DNA of 64,000 bases, taken from assembly GCA_937877655.1 (NCBI GenBank), contig CALFJC010000113.1, forward strand, positions 13,589 to 77,588, written 5' to 3'. Below the pieces are notes generated by a model. It was given only the letters and a program-made list of their open reading frames with translations, ran no database searches and was not told where the DNA came from. The stretch is from an uncultured Selenomonadales bacterium (GTDB taxonomy: Bacteria; Bacillota; Negativicutes; Selenomonadales; Selenomonadaceae). A program made the position numbers and the translations under genes. Below, one piece after another: positions 60,890-64,000 of this stretch. Position 1 is the stretch's first letter, and the number at the start of each line of letters is the position of its first letter.

Positions 60890-62434
60890 TTGAATCCCGA
60901 AGCCGCGATTTTTTATAAAAAAAAAGCTTTGGCGGAACGCCTGCTGAAAATTCCCGTCGAAGATTTGAAAATTGCCCCAAAACAATCTTGGTACGGAGAA
61001 TATCTCGCGCTTTTGGCAATTCGCCTTGAAAATCCGCTGATTAACTTCTTGAAAAAAGATTTTATCGAAGAATTGAGAGGCTTTTACGAACAAAATCTTG
61101 AAAAATCCGAGCGGGAATTGGCTCTTTTGGGCATGATTCAATTTGTCGAGCCGACGGAAATTAAAATCCCGTTCAACATGCATTTGTGGCACAAAAGATT
61201 TATTCTCGACCTTCAATCGGTTTTTCTGAATCAATTTATCTATCCGAATTACTCCGACGCCGAAATTGCAACTTATTATCTTGCGCGTCAAAAAAATTGG
61301 CGGCCCGAGAAAAGAAAAATCCGCGCAGTTTTTCTCGTTCATGCCCGCGCCGTCTGCGATAAAATTTTTCCCGTTTACGAAGCGATGAAGGAGCGCGAAG
61401 ACTTCGAGGCTTTTTTGGTTGTTCATTCGGAAAGTGACTTCAAATACAACGAAAATTCGCGGTCATATTTTTACAATCGCTATCCCAACGATAAAATTTA
61501 CGATTACGGTTTGATGGATCTTCGGAAATTGAATCCCGATTATGTTTTTCTCACAAATCCTTACGAAAGTCGGAGAAATTTTCCGAGCTTCAGAGTCAAT
61601 GACATTGTGAAATTCGCAAAAGTTTGCATGATAAGTTACGGCGCAACGTTATCTTCCGCTTTTGCAGAGAGATTGTTTGACGATTTCCCGAATTTTTATC
61701 GGAACATTTATCTGTTTTTCGCTTCGGCGGAAGGCGTAAAAAATATTCTCGACAAAAAATTTTCGCAGGAAATATCGGCGGGTTATAAGCACGTTGAGTT
61801 TTTCGGCTACCCGATTTTGAAAAATTATTATCGACCGGAGAAAAAATCTTCGGCGGCGAAAAATATTTTGTGGGCTCCGCGCTGGCTTTATGATGAACGT
61901 TGGGGCGGCAGTCACTTTTTGGAGTACAAAAATAATTTCATTGCCCTGCGCGGGAAATACGGCGCGAAAATTAAATTGACTTTTCGCCCGCACATGCGCC
62001 TTTTCCGCGATTTGATAAGCAAAAATCTGATGACGGAGCAGGAGGTTGAGGATTACAAAAATTTTTTGAAAGAAAATCACGTGATTTATCAAGCCGATAT
62101 GTCCGACATGGATAAAAATATTCGCGACGTTGACATTTTCATTTGCGATTATTCGTCCGTGATGATTTGTTTTTTCTTGACGGGCAGACCGATTATTTAT
62201 TGCGAATTTCCGAACGCAAAACCTTTTCCCGAATATGAAGAAATGTTTTCGGCAATGTATATCGCCCGCAGTTGGAAGGACGTTGAAAATTATCTTGATG
62301 AATTGATTAAAGGCAATGATATTTTGTCGGAAAAGCGGTCGAAGGTTGCGAAAAAAATTTTTGACACTCACAAGGACGCGACGGAAAAAATTATCGGGCG
62401 CATTGTCCAAGATTTTAATCAAAGTCTCGCATAA
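60890..62434 (+). CDS. CDP-glycerol:glycerophosphate glycerophosphotransferase-like protein
   Basis: TTG 60890 follows GAGGAGGG by 7 bases. 514 residues. An N-terminal ~140-residue region of unknown type precedes the TagF/TagB-like domain. Markers are KNILWAPRWLYDERWGGSHF, KLTFRPHMRLFRDL, IFICDYSSVMICFFLTGRPI and a final long helix. Such enzymes add glycerol phosphate or ribitol phosphate units to teichoic acids or capsules; in a diderm it more likely modifies a surface glycan. Single gene with its own terminator. Confidence 0.85.
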   Translation: MNPEAAIFYKKKALAERLLKIPVEDLKIAPKQSWYGEYLALLAIRLENPLINFLKKDFIEELRGFYEQNLEKSERELALLGMIQFVEPTEIKIPFNMHLWHKRFILDLQSVFLNQFIYPNYSDAEIATYYLARQKNWRPEKRKIRAVFLVHARAVCDKIFPVYEAMKEREDFEAFLVVHSESDFKYNENSRSYFYNRYPNDKIYDYGLMDLRKLNPDYVFLTNPYESRRNFPSFRVNDIVKFAKVCMISYGATLSSAFAERLFDDFPNFYRNIYLFFASAEGVKNILDKKFSQEISAGYKHVEFFGYPILKNYYRPEKKSSAAKNILWAPRWLYDERWGGSHFLEYKNNFIALRGKYGAKIKLTFRPHMRLFRDLISKNLMTEQEVEDYKNFLKENHVIYQADMSDMDKNIRDVDIFICDYSSVMICFFLTGRPIIYCEFPNAKPFPEYEEMFSAMYIARSWKDVENYLDELIKGNDILSEKRSKVAKKIFDTHKDATEKIIGRIVQDFNQSLA

Positions 62435-62445
62435 AACAAATTGAG

Positions 62446-62469
62446 TTCCGACTCGGTCGGAATTTTTTT
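62446..62469 (+). terminator. Terminator after the glycerophosphotransferase gene
   Basis: TTCCGAC/GTCGGAA with three-base loop, then seven T. Confidence 0.85.
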
Positions 62470-62518
62470 GCAGGGATAAAAGCCGCCGCGCAAAAAAAGC
62501 AATCAAAAATTAAAACCG

Positions 62519-62800
62519 GGGCTTGTTGGTAAAGTCAAGTAAAATGAAAACATAGGCAATTCCTTGATAAAATGATTTTGAAAAAAGAGGAAATGCTTAT
62601 GTCAAATTCATTTTACCAAAAAGATTTAACGGATACGCAGCGGAACAAGATAAAATTTTTGTTCGAGAAGTCCAAGAAGGACGCCCGTCGCTTAAGAATT
62701 TTCGCCACATTGCTGCTCGTTTCGACAAACTGTCCACCTGCTTTTTCAATTTTGTCTTACTTGCCTCTGCTGCCATTCACTTTTAATTTACCAACAGCCC
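62519..62800 (+). mobile_element. Internally deleted IS5-family element (MITE-like), copy 2
   Basis: Bounded by GGGCTTGTTGGTAAA (left) and TTTACCAACAGCCC (right, 62787-62800). About 85-90% similar by eye to the copy at 28733, including the same fusion of N- and C-terminal transposase codons, so both descend from one deletion event. A four-base deletion (GAAGGACGC for GAAAGTTGGACGC) shifts the frame. The element lies 100 bases ahead of the radical SAM gene. The 464 bases between 62435 and 62898 otherwise hold only a terminator and a heptamer-like run at about 62816-62838. Confidence 0.75.
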
Positions 62801-62898
62801 TTGGAACGAAAATTTTTTATTACGCATTACGTATTGCCTTTCGGCGGGCAGGAAAAAATTCGCGGCGGCAGAATATTTTTTCGCGGGAGGGATTTAAT

Positions 62899-63885
62899 TT
62901 GATTGTCTCATGGAACACAACGAACGCTTGCAACATGTATTGTGCGCACTGCTACCGCGACGCCGGCTGTAAAGCCGAAGAAGAACTTTCAACCGCCGAA
63001 GCGAAAGAACTTTTAAATCAGATTGCCCGCGCAGGTTTCAAGATAATGATCTTTTCGGGCGGCGAACCGCTGATGCGTCCCGACATTTTGGAGCTCGTCG
63101 AACACGCAACGAATTTAAAATTAATCGCGGTTTTTGGAACGAACGGAACTTTGATAACTCGGCAAATGGCAAAAGATTTAAAATCGGCGGGAGCAAAAGG
63201 CATGGGAATTTCTTTAGACTCGCTCGACGCCGAAAAGCACGATAAATTTCGTTCGTTCGCGGGCGCATGGCAAGGCGCGGTTGACGGCATGAAAAATTGT
63301 CTGGCAGAAAATTTGCCTTTCCAAATTCATACAACGGTTATGGATTGGAATCAACATGAGTTGGAAGCTTTAACGGACTTCGCAGTTGAAATCGGGGCGA
63401 AGGCGCATCATTTTTTCTTTTTGGTACCGACGGGCAGAGCCAAGACGATTGAAGAAGAATCTCTCCGCGCAGAAGGTTACGAAAATGTTTTAACGCGAAT
63501 CATGCGCAAGCAACAGGAAGTTTCAATCGAACTCAAGCCGACCTGCGCGCCGCAATTTTTGAGGATAGCGGATCAACTCGGCATGAAACTTCGATTTAAG
63601 CGCGGCTGTTTGGCGGGTTTAAGCTATTGCATAATCAGCCCGCGCGGAAAAGTTCAGCCGTGCGCTTATCTTAACATGGAGCTCGGCGACGTTCGCGAAA
63701 TTCCTTTTGATGAACTTTGGCGGTCGAATAAAATTTTGAAGACACTTCGGACACTTGAATACAGCGGGAATTGCGGCGGCTGTAAATATAAAAACAAATG
63801 CGGCGGCTGTCGGGCACGGGCGGCTTGCTACAACGGCGGCGACTTTATGAGCGGCGAGCCTTGGTGCAATTTCAATCGACATTAA
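62899..63885 (+). CDS. NirJ2/AhbC-like radical SAM-SPASM protein, haem pathway
   Basis: The frame is open from 62572 through the IS remnant, but TTG 62899, after GGGAGGGATTTAAT, starts MIVSWNTTNACNMYCAHCYRD. 328 residues. The radical SAM cluster is CNMYCAHC and the GGEP motif is FSGGEPLMRPDI. The SPASM-type C terminus has cysteines in GCLAGLSYC, QPCAYLNM, CGGCKYKNKCGGCRARAACY and PWCNF. The conserved KPTCAPQF fits the haem d1/alternative haem (NirJ/Ahb) group. Such enzymes remove side chains of iron-sirohaem-derived porphyrins. Its 3' end is duplicated downstream. Confidence 0.85.
   Translation: MIVSWNTTNACNMYCAHCYRDAGCKAEEELSTAEAKELLNQIARAGFKIMIFSGGEPLMRPDILELVEHATNLKLIAVFGTNGTLITRQMAKDLKSAGAKGMGISLDSLDAEKHDKFRSFAGAWQGAVDGMKNCLAENLPFQIHTTVMDWNQHELEALTDFAVEIGAKAHHFFFLVPTGRAKTIEEESLRAEGYENVLTRIMRKQQEVSIELKPTCAPQFLRIADQLGMKLRFKRGCLAGLSYCIISPRGKVQPCAYLNMELGDVREIPFDELWRSNKILKTLRTLEYSGNCGGCKYKNKCGGCRARAACYNGGDFMSGEPWCNFNRH
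63733..63843 (+). repeat. Source of the tandem tail duplication
   Basis: These 111 bases within the radical SAM gene reappear at 63890-64000 with a few substitutions. Confidence 0.8.
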
Positions 63886-63889
63886 AAAT

Positions 63890-64000
63890 TTTGAAGACAC
63901 TTCGGACACTTGAATACAGCGGGAATTGAGGCGGTTGCAAATATAAAAACAAATGCGGCGGCTGTCGGGCACGGGCGGCTTGCTACAACGGCGGCGACTT
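63890..64000 (+). pseudogene. Duplicated tail of the radical SAM gene, cut by window end
   Basis: From ATTTTGAAGACACTTCGGAC on, the sequence copies 63733-63843. A TGA replaces the first cysteine codon of the CGGC motif (GGAATTGAGGC for GGAATTGCGGC), so it cannot extend as the same protein. Starts five bases after the radical SAM stop. Confidence 0.75.

Noticed and set aside
62572..62898. Upstream extension of the radical SAM protein through the IS5-type remnant
   Set aside because: The homologous start and ribosome site lie at 62899; the extension encodes frameshifted transposase codons.

Overview
The window looks like part of a diderm Firmicute chromosome, most likely Negativicutes (Selenomonadaceae-like). 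That is inference. LPS-type heptose genes (phosphoheptose isomerase, heptose-phosphate kinase) and a phosphoethanolamine-transferase-like enzyme imply an outer membrane. Strong AGGAGG-type ribosome sites, frequent TTG starts, the rbfA-nrnA-truB order, reverse rubrerythrin, a NirJ2-like radical SAM enzyme and hydrogenase maturation genes fit an anaerobic Firmicute.

Layout. 1-20460 is a surface-glycan locus: the end of a DASS-type anion transporter, then repeated units of GT8 and GT2 glycosyltransferases around one phosphoethanolamine-transferase-like gene. The GT2 proteins end in tandem copies of an uncharacterised domain of about 115-130 residues, ten copies in all. One protein of 1706 residues carries three GT2 domains and four such repeats. 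Four glycosyltransferase genes are broken by a C8 or G10 tract near the 5' end or inside the GT2 domain. All four are restored by one extra base, the hallmark of slipped-strand phase variation, although systematic homopolymer under-calling in the assembly could look the same. Leaders upstream of the units are copies of the 3' end of the phosphoethanolamine-transferase gene.

20460-37630 is mostly housekeeping on the minus strand: exonuclease III, cold-shock protein, truB, nrnA, rbfA, a lipoprotein, tRNA-Ser, rubrerythrin, tRNA-Gln, a flavoprotein, an rRNA pseudouridine synthase, a Nif11/GG-leader-like peptide, an SGNH hydrolase, an ABC-F ATPase, an esterase (plus strand), a DUF438/hemerythrin/PAS protein, a U32 peptidase and an orphan PTS sorbitol IIA homologue (plus strand). 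37630-43205 holds gmhA, hypA, hypB, a hydrogenase protease, hisA and hisF, with a DNA methyltransferase and a probable endonuclease remnant wedged between hisA and hisF.

43202-53674 is a defence and stress island: a complete type I Zorya operon (zorA-zorB-zorC-zorD, minus strand), divergent clpB, and an mqsR-like toxin with an unusually short MqsA-like antitoxin. 53714-64000 carries a YitT transporter, a degenerate HD-GYP protein, a CbiK/CbiX-like chelatase, glmM, cheV, a 33-residue hydrophobic peptide, the heptose kinase, a CDP-glycerol glycerophosphotransferase-like protein and the NirJ2-like protein, whose 3' end is duplicated at the window edge.

Three kinds of small repeat run through the window: heptanucleotide tandem arrays, a dispersed element with three strong stem-loops whose copies differ by compensatory changes, and two internally deleted IS5-type elements. 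No rRNA or CRISPR array was seen.
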